From JBDREW01 sp043819385 (lineage in GTDB: Bacteria > Patescibacteriota > Minisyncoccia > Minisyncoccales > GWA2-38-27): a DNA stretch of 36,650 bases. Position numbers and translations under genes: made by a program. The stretch covers positions 1-36,650 of the forward strand of contig JBDREW010000024.1 in assembly GCA_043819385.1 (NCBI GenBank). Direction: 5' to 3'. This document shows, piece by piece, positions 23,260 to 30,012 of the stretch (the first letter of the stretch is position 1; each line of letters opens with the position of its first letter). The notes under the pieces are model-generated. The model was not told the origin of the DNA. It did no database searches and saw only the letters and a program-made list of their open reading frames with translations.

Positions 23260-23646
23260 ATGGAGAGAATAAAACCACATTCAAAAATTATTAGATTATT
23301 TTTCTTTTGGTCTGGCATTATTGCCACATTAGCTTATCGTGTTATTATTGTTTTAAACTTTTATGATCCTTTGTGGGTAAAAGTTGCTTGGTATATTGGA
23401 ACAGTTGGTTTTATTGTTTATTTTTGGCATCGTTATGATACTCAAAAGAAAAGAGCAGAATTAGTTAGAGATTATAATTTAGTTGAATTAGTTGAAAATA
23501 CTGATTGTGGTAATAAAGAACAAAAACAAGCTCTTCATTATATTGTTAAAACAACTTTAACTTCAAAAGCAAGATATAATTCTCTTTTTATTCTTTTACT
23601 CTCTATTTTAGTTTTAGTTATTGGAATAATAATGGATATGGTGTAA
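23260..23646 (+). CDS. Small membrane protein of unknown function
   Basis: The protein has 128 aa. Three membrane segments are visible (about 12-30, 38-56 and 105-126), with a charged cytoplasmic loop between the second and third (YDTQKKRAELVRDYNLVELV, then CGNKEQKQALHYIVKTTL). I recognise no domain; proteins of this layout are common hypothetical proteins in CPR genomes. The start follows a 13-bp inverted repeat carrying a TATAAT. The last codons and downstream DNA recur near 21905-21945, showing that this gene's end has been duplicated. Confidence 0.6.
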   Translation: MERIKPHSKIIRLFFFWSGIIATLAYRVIIVLNFYDPLWVKVAWYIGTVGFIVYFWHRYDTQKKRAELVRDYNLVELVENTDCGNKEQKQALHYIVKTTLTSKARYNSLFILLLSILVLVIGIIMDMV

Positions 23647-23728
23647 GATTAAAATTAGTTTTTTAAAATAATTATATTCAAACAAAAATTTCAGATAAAG
23701 AAATTAGAGAACCCAACGGAGAACTAAA

Positions 23729-23908
23729 ATGACAGAGACAAAAATATATTGTCCTGAATGTGAGAAATATGTAGCTGAAATAATTGAAACAAAAGAAAAA
23801 CAATGTATTACTGATGATGGGATAAGATATAAAGAGAATATTGTATGTTGTAAATGTCAGATTTGTGGTTATAGTTGGGAAATGATTTTAACAGTAGAAC
23901 GAATTTAA
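23729..23908 (+). CDS. Zinc-ribbon miniprotein (59 aa)
   Basis: ATG at 23729 with GGAG at 23718-23721 eight bases upstream; stop TAA at 23906-23908. The product starts MTETKIYCPECEKYV and later has CCKCQICGYSW, so two C-x2-C knuckles lie about 30 residues apart, the layout of a zinc ribbon. The middle is charged. The function is unknown; such proteins often bind nucleic acid or a partner protein. It follows the small membrane protein by 82 nt. Confidence 0.6.
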   Translation: MTETKIYCPECEKYVAEIIETKEKQCITDDGIRYKENIVCCKCQICGYSWEMILTVERI

Positions 23909-23953
23909 TGAAAAATAATGTTAGTTTGATTTTTTCTAAAGAAAAACTGGAAT

Positions 23954-24006
23954 GAGACCCGACCTCTCTTAGAGAGGGAGAGGAAGTTTTGTAGAGATCG
24001 GGTCTC
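23954..24006 (+). repeat. GAGGTC hairpin repeat, copy I
   Basis: The arms GAGACCCGACCTC (23954-23966) and GAGATCGGGTCTC (23994-24006) pair with one G-U-type change. The spacer TTAGAGAGGGAGAGGAAG is near-identical to copy H. Confidence 0.88.
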
Positions 24007-24086
24007 GGGGAGGGAGAGAAAAATCAAAAATCAAAAATTAAAATGACAAATCAAAAATCAAAATAGAAAGAAGGGAAAGCTGGGAA

Positions 24087-24170
24087 GAGGTCAGACCTCC
24101 AGGGAGAGGGAAAAGTTTGGGAGGAGGTCAGACCTCCAAGGAGAGGAAAAATCTTTGGGGAAGTCGGGTT
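24087..24170 (+). repeat. GAGGTC hairpin repeat, copy J (with a decayed third arm)
   Basis: GAGGTCAGACCTC occurs twice (24087-24099 and 24124-24136), separated by CAGGGAGAGGGAAAAGTTTGG. A decayed arm GAAGTCGGGTTTTG follows near 24160. The 23909-24383 gap holds only copies I and J, a terminator, a tiny ORF and a 46-bp repeat. Confidence 0.85.
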
Positions 24171-24202
24171 TTGAGTAAAAGAGCAAAAAAGAGGAATTTA
24201 AT

Positions 24203-24235
24203 AAGACCTGAATAATTCAGGTCTTTTATATTTAT
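24203..24235. terminator. Intrinsic terminator
   Basis: AAGACCTGAA-TAA-TTCAGGTCTT plus T-rich DNA. A similar AGACCTGAATT...AGGTCTTTTT terminator occurs at 25010-25040, after the next gene. Confidence 0.85.
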
Positions 24236-24242
24236 TTTAGTT

Positions 24243-24308
24243 ATGTTAAAATTTTATAAAGGTTGTATAGGTTGTAAAAATTATATTAAATTAAAAAATG
24301 TTGAGTAG
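24243..24308 (+). pseudogene. Possible glutaredoxin/thioredoxin fragment (21 aa)
   Basis: The reading frame MLKFYKGCIGCKNYIKLK... ends after 21 residues and contains C-x2-C after a hydrophobic strand-like start, like the beginning of a thioredoxin fold. No RBS is seen. It may be a remnant or chance. Confidence 0.25.
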
Positions 24309-24333
24309 TATAGATTAATTTATTAATTATTAT

Positions 24334-24379
24334 CCATCACAACCAGTTTCGTTTTTAGCGGAATGGTGTGAGGACAAGA
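24334..24379 (+). repeat. 46-bp CCATCACAACC hairpin repeat, copy 1
   Basis: It starts CCATCACAACCAGTTTCG and ends GGAATGGTGTGAGGACAAGA. It matches 33502-33547 with few changes. The two halves are imperfect inverted repeats (CCATCACAACCAG.. with GGTGTGAGG). Here it forms the leader of the PsbP-like gene, 4 nt before its ATG. Confidence 0.85.
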
Positions 24380-24383
24380 AATT

Positions 24384-24965
24384 ATGAATAAAAAGTTTAT
24401 TATTATAGCTATTGTTTGTTTGGTCATTGCTCTAATTGGAGGAATTTTTATTTACCAAAATTCTAAAAAATCAGATAATGAAACGAATAATGAGGAAGAA
24501 ACGAATCAAGATTTAACTGCTGATTGGGTGATATATAAAAGTCCAACTAGGGGATATCAAATAAAACATCCAGCTGATTGGACAATGGATGATACTGGCG
24601 AAATTTATCAACAATCTGATGTTCTTATGGCTCCAGATAAAAATGCTGCAATTGTAATAACTATATTTCAAGACCTAAGGATATTAGAACCAAACGGAAT
24701 AGAAACTATTGTTAAAGAAGTTGAAGATGCATTTGCAAACGACCAAAATCATGTAGTTAAGACGTTTGAAAAAGGAACAGAAGGATATGTTACAGGGGGA
24801 AGTTATTCTGATGGAACTGAAAACTGGGCATTTAAAGAAGTTGGTGTTTATATGTTAGATGGAATAGGAGTTAATGTTCGAGCTAACACAAAACAAGAAA
24901 TGGCAATTAAATATGGAAAAACTCTTGATGCAATAATTGAAAGTTTTAAATCAATTGGAGAATAA
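24384..24965 (+). CDS. Membrane-anchored PsbP-like domain protein
   Basis: The protein has 193 aa. A basic N-terminus and hydrophobic segment (residues about 4-24, KKFIIIAIVCLVIALIGG) anchor it. A polar acidic linker (ETNNEEETNQDL) follows, then a domain beginning VIYKSPTRGYQIKHPADW, the pattern of the PsbP-like fold seen in many secreted or anchored bacterial proteins. The domain ends GKTLDAIIESFKSI. The Cys at about 12 could be a lipobox, but the context (VCLV) is poor. The leader contains the 46-bp repeat. A terminator follows at 25010. The role is unknown. Confidence 0.65.
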   Translation: MNKKFIIIAIVCLVIALIGGIFIYQNSKKSDNETNNEEETNQDLTADWVIYKSPTRGYQIKHPADWTMDDTGEIYQQSDVLMAPDKNAAIVITIFQDLRILEPNGIETIVKEVEDAFANDQNHVVKTFEKGTEGYVTGGSYSDGTENWAFKEVGVYMLDGIGVNVRANTKQEMAIKYGKTLDAIIESFKSIGE

Positions 24966-25009
24966 AAAATTAGAATTAAATATTAGAAATTTTTGATTTA
25001 AAATTTATA

Positions 25010-25040
25010 AAAAAGACCTGAATTGTTTAGGTCTTTTTTA
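25010..25040 (+). terminator. Intrinsic terminator
   Basis: AAAAAGACCT - GAATTGTTT - AGGTCTTTTT, followed by T-rich DNA. Confidence 0.85.
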
Positions 25041-25116
25041 TTTTTAAAAATTATTAGGACTTTACAAATAGATTTCAAATAGTGTAGAATGAATTAATAA
25101 TTAAATATATATTTGT

Positions 25117-27429
25117 ATGGTTAAGAAAATAAAAAAATCTGAAAAAATTATAAAAAAGAAGTTAAAAAAACTTTTAAATCCAGTTAAAAATATTAAGTTA
25201 AAGAAAAAACTTTTGTTAGAAAAGAAAATTGAAAAGCAAAAAATTAAAAAAGATAAATTAAAGAAGTTGAAAAAACTTTTGTTAGAAAAGAAAATTGAAA
25301 AGCAAAAAAAGAAAAAAGACAAATTAAAGAAGTTGAAAAAACTTTTGTTAGAAAAGAAAGCTAAAAAGAAATTAAAAAAACTTTTAAAGAAAAAATCTTT
25401 ATTAAAAAATAAATCTGGAAAGAAAAGCAAAAAAATAATTAAACAAAAATCTGAAAAAATTGTAAAAAAGAAAATATCTTTATTAAAAAATAAATCTGGA
25501 AAGAAAAGCAAAAAAATAATTAAACAAAAAAATGAAAAAAATATAAAAAAGAAATCAAAAAAGATTTTAAGGCCTGTTATAAAAAAGAAATTAAAGAAAA
25601 AATCTTTATTAGAAAATAAAGCCGGAAAAAAGAAAATAAAGAATTTTAAAAAGATTTTAAATAAAAAAAGAGATTTAGGAGAAATAATTAAAATTTCTAA
25701 AATTGAAAATGACCCAACAGTTCACAAAACAAAAATAAGAGTAATTGGAATTGGAGGAGGTGGGAGCACAATTGTTTCTGAAATTATTTCAAGAGTTAAA
25801 AAAGCTGATTTTTATGTTGCTAATACTGATATTCAAGCATTAAAAGAATCGTCTAAAGTAGCAAAAATATTTCATTTCGGAGAGAAAATTACTAATGGAT
25901 TAGGAACAGGCATGAATATTGAATTAGGAGAAATGGCTGCTAATGAAGAACAAGATAGAATAGAAAAGATTTTAAAAGACCAAGATTTATGTATTCTTAT
26001 TGCTTCTCTTGGCGGAGGAACAAGTTCAGGAGCTACTCCTGTTTTTTCTAAGATTTCTAAAAATTTAGGTAATATTACATATGGAATTTTTACTTTACCT
26101 TTTGAATTTGAAGGAGAGAAAAAAATGGAGGCTGCTTTAGAATCATTAGAAAAAATAAAGCCAAATCTTAATGTTTATACAGTTATTCCAAATGAAAGAA
26201 TTTTTGAGATAGTAGATAAAAACACTCCATTAGGTGAAGCACTCTCAGCCATTAATGAAAGATTGGCTGATAATTTAGGAGGATTAATTGAAATGATTTA
26301 TTCTCATGGATTAATTAATATTGATTTTGCTGATTTAAAAACTATTTTGTCTGGGAAAGGACGTCTTACTTATTTAAATGCTTCAGAAATTGAAAAAGTT
26401 GATAGAGATGAAATATTAAAAAAAGTAATTTCAAGTGTTTTGCATCCATATAATATAAAAGGGGCAAAGGGTATTTTGTATAATATAACGAGTGGAAAGA
26501 ACATTCAACTTTCAGAAGTTTCTCAAATATCTAATATAATTTCTGAATCAGCGAATAAAAATGCTAAAATTATTTTTGGAATTAATCAAAATCAAAAGAA
26601 TCAAGATAAAATTAAAATAACCTTACTTGCTACTGGGTGTATAACGAAAGGTGCTTTGTATCATCCATTGAAAGAAAATAAATTTGATTTAAAATCGTCT
26701 CGAAAAAAGAAGAAAATAAAAACAGGAAAGAAAAAGAAGATAGAAAGTAAAGAAAAAGAAGATAAATCTAATTTAGATTTAAAGAAAAAGAAAAATAAAT
26801 TACAAAAGAAAAAAAATGTGATCAAAAAATCTATTCAAAGCTCTTCTGTTAAGAATAAACTTATTAGTAATGCTGTGCCAGTTCGTATTGTACCAGATCG
26901 TATTATTACTAGTGAACAAAATATTACTGATAAACAAAGCATTACTAGTAAAAATAGTAGTGATATGAGTGAGAAAGATTTAAAAACTTCATCTAAGATA
27001 AAAACAATTTTTTCTAATAAACTTGTTGAAAATAGTGAGGTTAAAAAAGAAAATAAACAAAAGGAAAAGATAGAAAAGGAAATTGAAAAAGAAGAAATCA
27101 ATCAAAATAAACAAGCATCTCAAGATATTCCTATTCGCATTAATAATCCAACTGATAATCCAACTGATAATCCAACTGATAATCCAACTGATAATCCAAC
27201 TGATAATCCAACTGATAATCCAACTGATAATCCAACTGTTAATGTTGAGATATTATCTTCTGGTCAAAAAAAACCAGAAGAATTAAAGAATATGTTTAAA
27301 TTTGAAAATAATAATAAAATTAGAAAAAATGCGCTTCAATTAAAAAAAGAAGCAGAGGAAGCAGAAAAAGATTTATTAGATCAGGAAAAAATCTGGGAAA
27401 TACCAGCTATATTAAGAAGAAAAAAATAA
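25117..27429 (+). CDS. ftsZ: Cell-division GTPase FtsZ with lysine-rich N-terminal domain and NPTD-repeat linker
   Basis: The protein has 770 aa, about twice a usual FtsZ. Residues 1-204 are an extreme basic extension: 50 of the first 100 residues are lysine by my count. It is built of a 22-residue repeat (KKLLLEKKIEKQ..KKDKLKKL) and a 27-residue repeat (SLLKNKSGKKSKKIIKQK..). The FtsZ GTPase core begins at about 205: GIGGGG (211-216), ANTDIQAL, GLGTGMN, tubulin signature GGGTSSGA (299-306; usually GGGTGTGA), PFEFEG, and T7 catalytic loop NIDFADL (N401, D403, D406). The core ends near 510. The linker is lysine/serine-rich with eight NPT[DV] units (677-708). The C-terminus IWEIPAILRRKK is the conserved FtsZ tail that binds FtsA/SepF-type anchors. 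The first internal Met is far inside the core, so the extension is not a misplaced start. galU follows 21 nt later. Confidence 0.9.
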   Translation: MVKKIKKSEKIIKKKLKKLLNPVKNIKLKKKLLLEKKIEKQKIKKDKLKKLKKLLLEKKIEKQKKKKDKLKKLKKLLLEKKAKKKLKKLLKKKSLLKNKSGKKSKKIIKQKSEKIVKKKISLLKNKSGKKSKKIIKQKNEKNIKKKSKKILRPVIKKKLKKKSLLENKAGKKKIKNFKKILNKKRDLGEIIKISKIENDPTVHKTKIRVIGIGGGGSTIVSEIISRVKKADFYVANTDIQALKESSKVAKIFHFGEKITNGLGTGMNIELGEMAANEEQDRIEKILKDQDLCILIASLGGGTSSGATPVFSKISKNLGNITYGIFTLPFEFEGEKKMEAALESLEKIKPNLNVYTVIPNERIFEIVDKNTPLGEALSAINERLADNLGGLIEMIYSHGLINIDFADLKTILSGKGRLTYLNASEIEKVDRDEILKKVISSVLHPYNIKGAKGILYNITSGKNIQLSEVSQISNIISESANKNAKIIFGINQNQKNQDKIKITLLATGCITKGALYHPLKENKFDLKSSRKKKKIKTGKKKKIESKEKEDKSNLDLKKKKNKLQKKKNVIKKSIQSSSVKNKLISNAVPVRIVPDRIITSEQNITDKQSITSKNSSDMSEKDLKTSSKIKTIFSNKLVENSEVKKENKQKEKIEKEIEKEEINQNKQASQDIPIRINNPTDNPTDNPTDNPTDNPTDNPTDNPTDNPTVNVEILSSGQKKPEELKNMFKFENNNKIRKNALQLKKEAEEAEKDLLDQEKIWEIPAILRRKK
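27145..27240 (+). repeat. 12-bp tandem repeat in ftsZ linker
   Basis: Eight units of AATCCAACTGAT (the last ends TGTT) encode NPTD. The unit length keeps the frame, so copy-number change would change linker length without breaking the gene. Confidence 0.95.
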
Positions 27430-27450
27430 TAATAATAAACAATAGATATT

Positions 27451-28323
27451 ATGGAGATTAAAAAAGCAATAATTCCAATTGCTGGCCTGGGAACAAGATT
27501 TTTACCTTTGTCTAAGGTTGTTTCAAAAGAACTATGGCCGATTGTTGATGAACCAGTTATTCAGAAAATTATTACAGAAGCAAAAAATTCAGGCATTACT
27601 GAAATAATTTTTGTGATTAGTCCAGGAAATAAAAAACTTTTAGATTATTTGAAACCAGACCTAGAAATTGAAAAAAGATTAGAAAAAAGTAAAAAAACTC
27701 AAATTTTGAAGGAATATAGAAATTTTCATCAATCTTTTAAAAATATTTCTTTTAATTATGTGTTCCAAAAAAAACCCTTAGGAGATGGACATGCTATTTT
27801 ACAAGCAAGAAAATTAATAGGGGATGAGCCAGTTGCTGTTTTATTTGCTGACGATATTGTAGATTCAGAAGTTCCTTGTCTTGAACAAATGAGACGTGTT
27901 TTTAAAACATGTCAAAAACCAATTCTTTCTCTTTACCGCCTTCCTAAAGATAAAATTTCTTCTTACGGAACAGTTGGTGTCCAAAAAATAGCTAATCGTT
28001 TTTTTAAAATTAAAGAAATTGTTGAAAAACCAGAACCAGAAACAGCGCCTTCTGACTTAGCGATCGTTGGAAAATATATTTTAACTCCAGAAGTTTTTAA
28101 TTATCTTAAAAAAGCAAAGCCAGGATTTAAAGGAGAAATAATTCTTGCTGATACTCTTGCTAAAATGTTGCAAGAAGGGAAAATAATTTATGGTTATGAG
28201 TTTCAAGGGAAATGGTTTGAATGTGGAAATAAACTTGCTTGGCTTAAATCTCATCTTTATTTTTCTTTAAAAGATCCTCGTTTCGGACCGGACTTGAAAA
28301 AATTTTTAAAAGATGTAAAATAA
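27451..28323 (+). CDS. galU: UTP--glucose-1-phosphate uridylyltransferase (or related nucleotidyltransferase)
   Basis: The protein has 290 aa, normal length for GalU. It starts KKAIIPIAGLGTRFLPLSKV, the nucleotide-binding G-x-G-T-R-x-LP loop, and continues SKELWPIVDEP, QKKPLGDGHAIL, VLFADDIVDSE with metal-binding Asp, and GEIILADTLAKML. It makes UDP-glucose for surface glycans. The LWPI variant in place of EMLPI is typical of CPR-style homologues. It follows ftsZ and precedes the DUF6390-like gene by 30 nt. Confidence 0.9.
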   Translation: MEIKKAIIPIAGLGTRFLPLSKVVSKELWPIVDEPVIQKIITEAKNSGITEIIFVISPGNKKLLDYLKPDLEIEKRLEKSKKTQILKEYRNFHQSFKNISFNYVFQKKPLGDGHAILQARKLIGDEPVAVLFADDIVDSEVPCLEQMRRVFKTCQKPILSLYRLPKDKISSYGTVGVQKIANRFFKIKEIVEKPEPETAPSDLAIVGKYILTPEVFNYLKKAKPGFKGEIILADTLAKMLQEGKIIYGYEFQGKWFECGNKLAWLKSHLYFSLKDPRFGPDLKKFLKDVK

Positions 28324-28353
28324 AAAAGGTTCTTTAATAAGAAAGGATAAAAA

Positions 28354-28974
28354 ATGGTAGATTCAAACAAAACACTAATAAATGGAATAAGACTAGGTTG
28401 TCTTTATTCTTATGGTTGTAATTCAGCGGATATTAATAATCTCAATGAAGATCTTTTAGGTTTTGCGAAATCTCTTTCACAAGAATCTATTGATAGGGCT
28501 ATTATTGTATTAGCACATTTAGATCCTTATAAAAATTATCAAGAAGATAAGTTGGAAGAAATTTTTGGGGAGAAAAGAGTAATAACTTATTGGCTTGGAT
28601 CTTTAAATTGTGATTTTAAAGAAACTCATAATTGGTATGTGCTTTTAGATATTTTAAGAATTCAAAAAGAATCAAAGCATAATTTACCAGATAGTTTAAT
28701 TCAAAAACTTCTTGATTGCTCAATTTCTTATGGAAAAGTGATTAAAATTTTAGAAGATGGTTGGATAGTAGTTCGTCATTTCAAATTGGTAGTTAGAAAT
28801 GGAAAGTTTAGTTGGGAAGCAATTATCAAAGACAAAGCATTAGAAAGCTTGGCAGAAGGCATAGAAGAAGGTGATTTTGTTTCAATACATTTAGAAATAA
28901 TTAGAGAAAAGATTTCAGAAGATCAAATAAGGATTATTGAAGAGAAAACTAGGTCTGTTCTAGAAAATATATAA
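28354..28974 (+). CDS. DUF6390-like hydrogenase-associated protein
   Basis: The protein has 206 aa, is soluble, and has no signal peptide. The motif order matches what I recall of DUF6390 proteins beside hydrogenase genes: an N-terminal YSYGC segment, ITYWLGSLNCDF in the middle, then CSISYGKVIKILEDGWIVVRHF and EGDFVSIHLEIIREKI. The second half of KVIKIL..WIVV.. has a beta-barrel-like flavour similar to HypC, the protein encoded next. The RBS is GAAAGGAT. A strong terminator separates it from hypC. The role is probably linked to hydrogenase assembly, inferred from position. Confidence 0.55.
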   Translation: MVDSNKTLINGIRLGCLYSYGCNSADINNLNEDLLGFAKSLSQESIDRAIIVLAHLDPYKNYQEDKLEEIFGEKRVITYWLGSLNCDFKETHNWYVLLDILRIQKESKHNLPDSLIQKLLDCSISYGKVIKILEDGWIVVRHFKLVVRNGKFSWEAIIKDKALESLAEGIEEGDFVSIHLEIIREKISEDQIRIIEEKTRSVLENI

Positions 28975-29000
28975 AAGCATGAATAATTTCATGCTTTTTT
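28973..29000 (+). terminator. Intrinsic terminator
   Basis: AAAAGCATGAA-TAAT-TTCATGCTTTTTT, directly at the stop of the DUF6390-like gene and 40 nt before hypC. It separates galU/DUF6390-like from the hydrogenase genes, unless read-through occurs. Confidence 0.88.
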
Positions 29001-29039
29001 AAACTTTCCTTTTATTTTTTATTTTGGTAAAATAAAATA

Positions 29040-29237
29040 ATGTGTATTAACTTACCTGTTAAAGTGTCTTTAATAAAAGACAATAGAATTTATATTCAAG
29101 GGAGAGAAAAGCAAGTATCTGGTTCTTTAATTAAAATAAAGGTAGGTGATTATGTTTATTTACAAAATAATTTTATAATACAAAAAATAAATAAAAAAGA
29201 TGCTCAAGTAGTTATTAATTTAGTTAAAAATGGATAA
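29040..29237 (+). CDS. hypC: Hydrogenase maturation chaperone HypC
   Basis: The protein has 65 aa. It starts MCINLPVKV, the HypC signature in which the N-terminal Cys (after Met removal) holds the Fe(CN)2CO precursor for delivery to the large subunit. The remainder is an OB-like small barrel (VSGSLIKIKVGDYVYLQNNFIIQKI). It is slightly shorter than typical HypC (about 75-90 aa). Its last 8 nt overlap the start of the small-subunit gene (ATGGATAA), a strong sign of translational coupling. HypA, B, D, E and F are not in the window. Confidence 0.9.
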   Translation: MCINLPVKVSLIKDNRIYIQGREKQVSGSLIKIKVGDYVYLQNNFIIQKINKKDAQVVINLVKNG

Positions 29238-30003
29238 AAAACCTAAAATTGCAATTATTTCTCTAACTTCTTGTGAAGGATGTCAGTTTGTTATTTTAGA
29301 TTTAGGCAAGAAGTTTTTTAATTTTTTAAAAAAAGTTGATTTAGTTGATTTTAAATTGATTGAAGATGCTCCATTTCCTAAAGGTGCAAAAATAGATGTT
29401 GCTTTTGTAGAAGGTAATCCAATTAGAAAAGAAGAAGTTGCTGTTCTTAAAGAAGTAAGAAAAAGAGCAAAATTTTTAGTTGTTATAGGAAATTGTGCTT
29501 CTTTAGGTGGAATTCCAGAACTTAAAAATTATCAAAACAAAGAAAAAACAATTAGATATATTTATAAAAATATAGAAGGAATTGAAAATCCAGAAATTAA
29601 AGAAATTGATAATTTTGTAAAAGTTGATTTTACAATTAGAGGTTGTCCAATAAATGGAGAAGAGTTTTTAAAATTTGCTAATTCCTTAATAAAAGGAAAA
29701 ATTCCAAAATTTATTCAAAAACCAGTTTGTACAGAATGTGATTATATGGGAAAAGATACTTGTTTTTTGAGGAGGAAAGAACCATGCTTAGGTCCAATTA
29801 GTGTAGCAGGATGTACAGCAATTTGTCCAAGAGGGGAATTTCCATGTTATGGATGTAGAGACATTATAGAAACAATTCAACCAAAAGGATTTTTAAAATC
29901 ATTAGAAAAAATGAAATCTAAACAAGATATTGAAGAAAATTTAGAACTTTTTGGAATAAAAGATGGTATAGAAGAAAAATATAAAAATAAAAATAATAAA
30001 TAA
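29230..30003 (+). CDS. [NiFe] hydrogenase small subunit (group 3-like)
   Basis: The protein has 257 aa. Proximal cluster ligands C15 and C18 (SLTSCEGCQF), C89 (GNCASLGG) and C139 (RGCPING) are present. Further Cys-rich motifs for medial and distal clusters are CTECDYMGKDTC, CLGPISVAGCTAICP and CYGC. There is no Tat signal, so the enzyme is cytoplasmic, as in group 3. It passes electrons from the NiFe centre through iron-sulfur clusters. The start ATG overlaps hypC. The large subunit follows after 9 nt. No diaphorase or HydB/HydG-like partner is encoded next to it, so the electron acceptor is unknown. Confidence 0.88.
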   Translation: MDKKPKIAIISLTSCEGCQFVILDLGKKFFNFLKKVDLVDFKLIEDAPFPKGAKIDVAFVEGNPIRKEEVAVLKEVRKRAKFLVVIGNCASLGGIPELKNYQNKEKTIRYIYKNIEGIENPEIKEIDNFVKVDFTIRGCPINGEEFLKFANSLIKGKIPKFIQKPVCTECDYMGKDTCFLRRKEPCLGPISVAGCTAICPRGEFPCYGCRDIIETIQPKGFLKSLEKMKSKQDIEENLELFGIKDGIEEKYKNKNNK

Positions 30004-30012
30004 TAAATAATT

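Noticed and set aside
21794..24136. Repeats in the 21.8-24.1 kb region as a CRISPR array
   Set aside because: Spacers between arms are conserved and purine-rich rather than unique, spacing is irregular and there is no cas gene.
12531..24300. Integrase-bounded genomic island with att sites
   Set aside because: No integrase gene and no duplicated tRNA end were found by eye, so no att sites are annotated.
25101..25511. Minus-strand 136-aa ORF rich in F, L and S opposite ftsZ
   Set aside because: It is the antisense of the lysine-rich repeats (AAA/AAG read as TTT/CTT), with no independent signals.
28973..29000. Terminator as proof that the DUF6390-like gene is unrelated to the hydrogenase
   Set aside because: Motif content still fits the hydrogenase-associated family; a terminator between them only shows separate or attenuated transcription.
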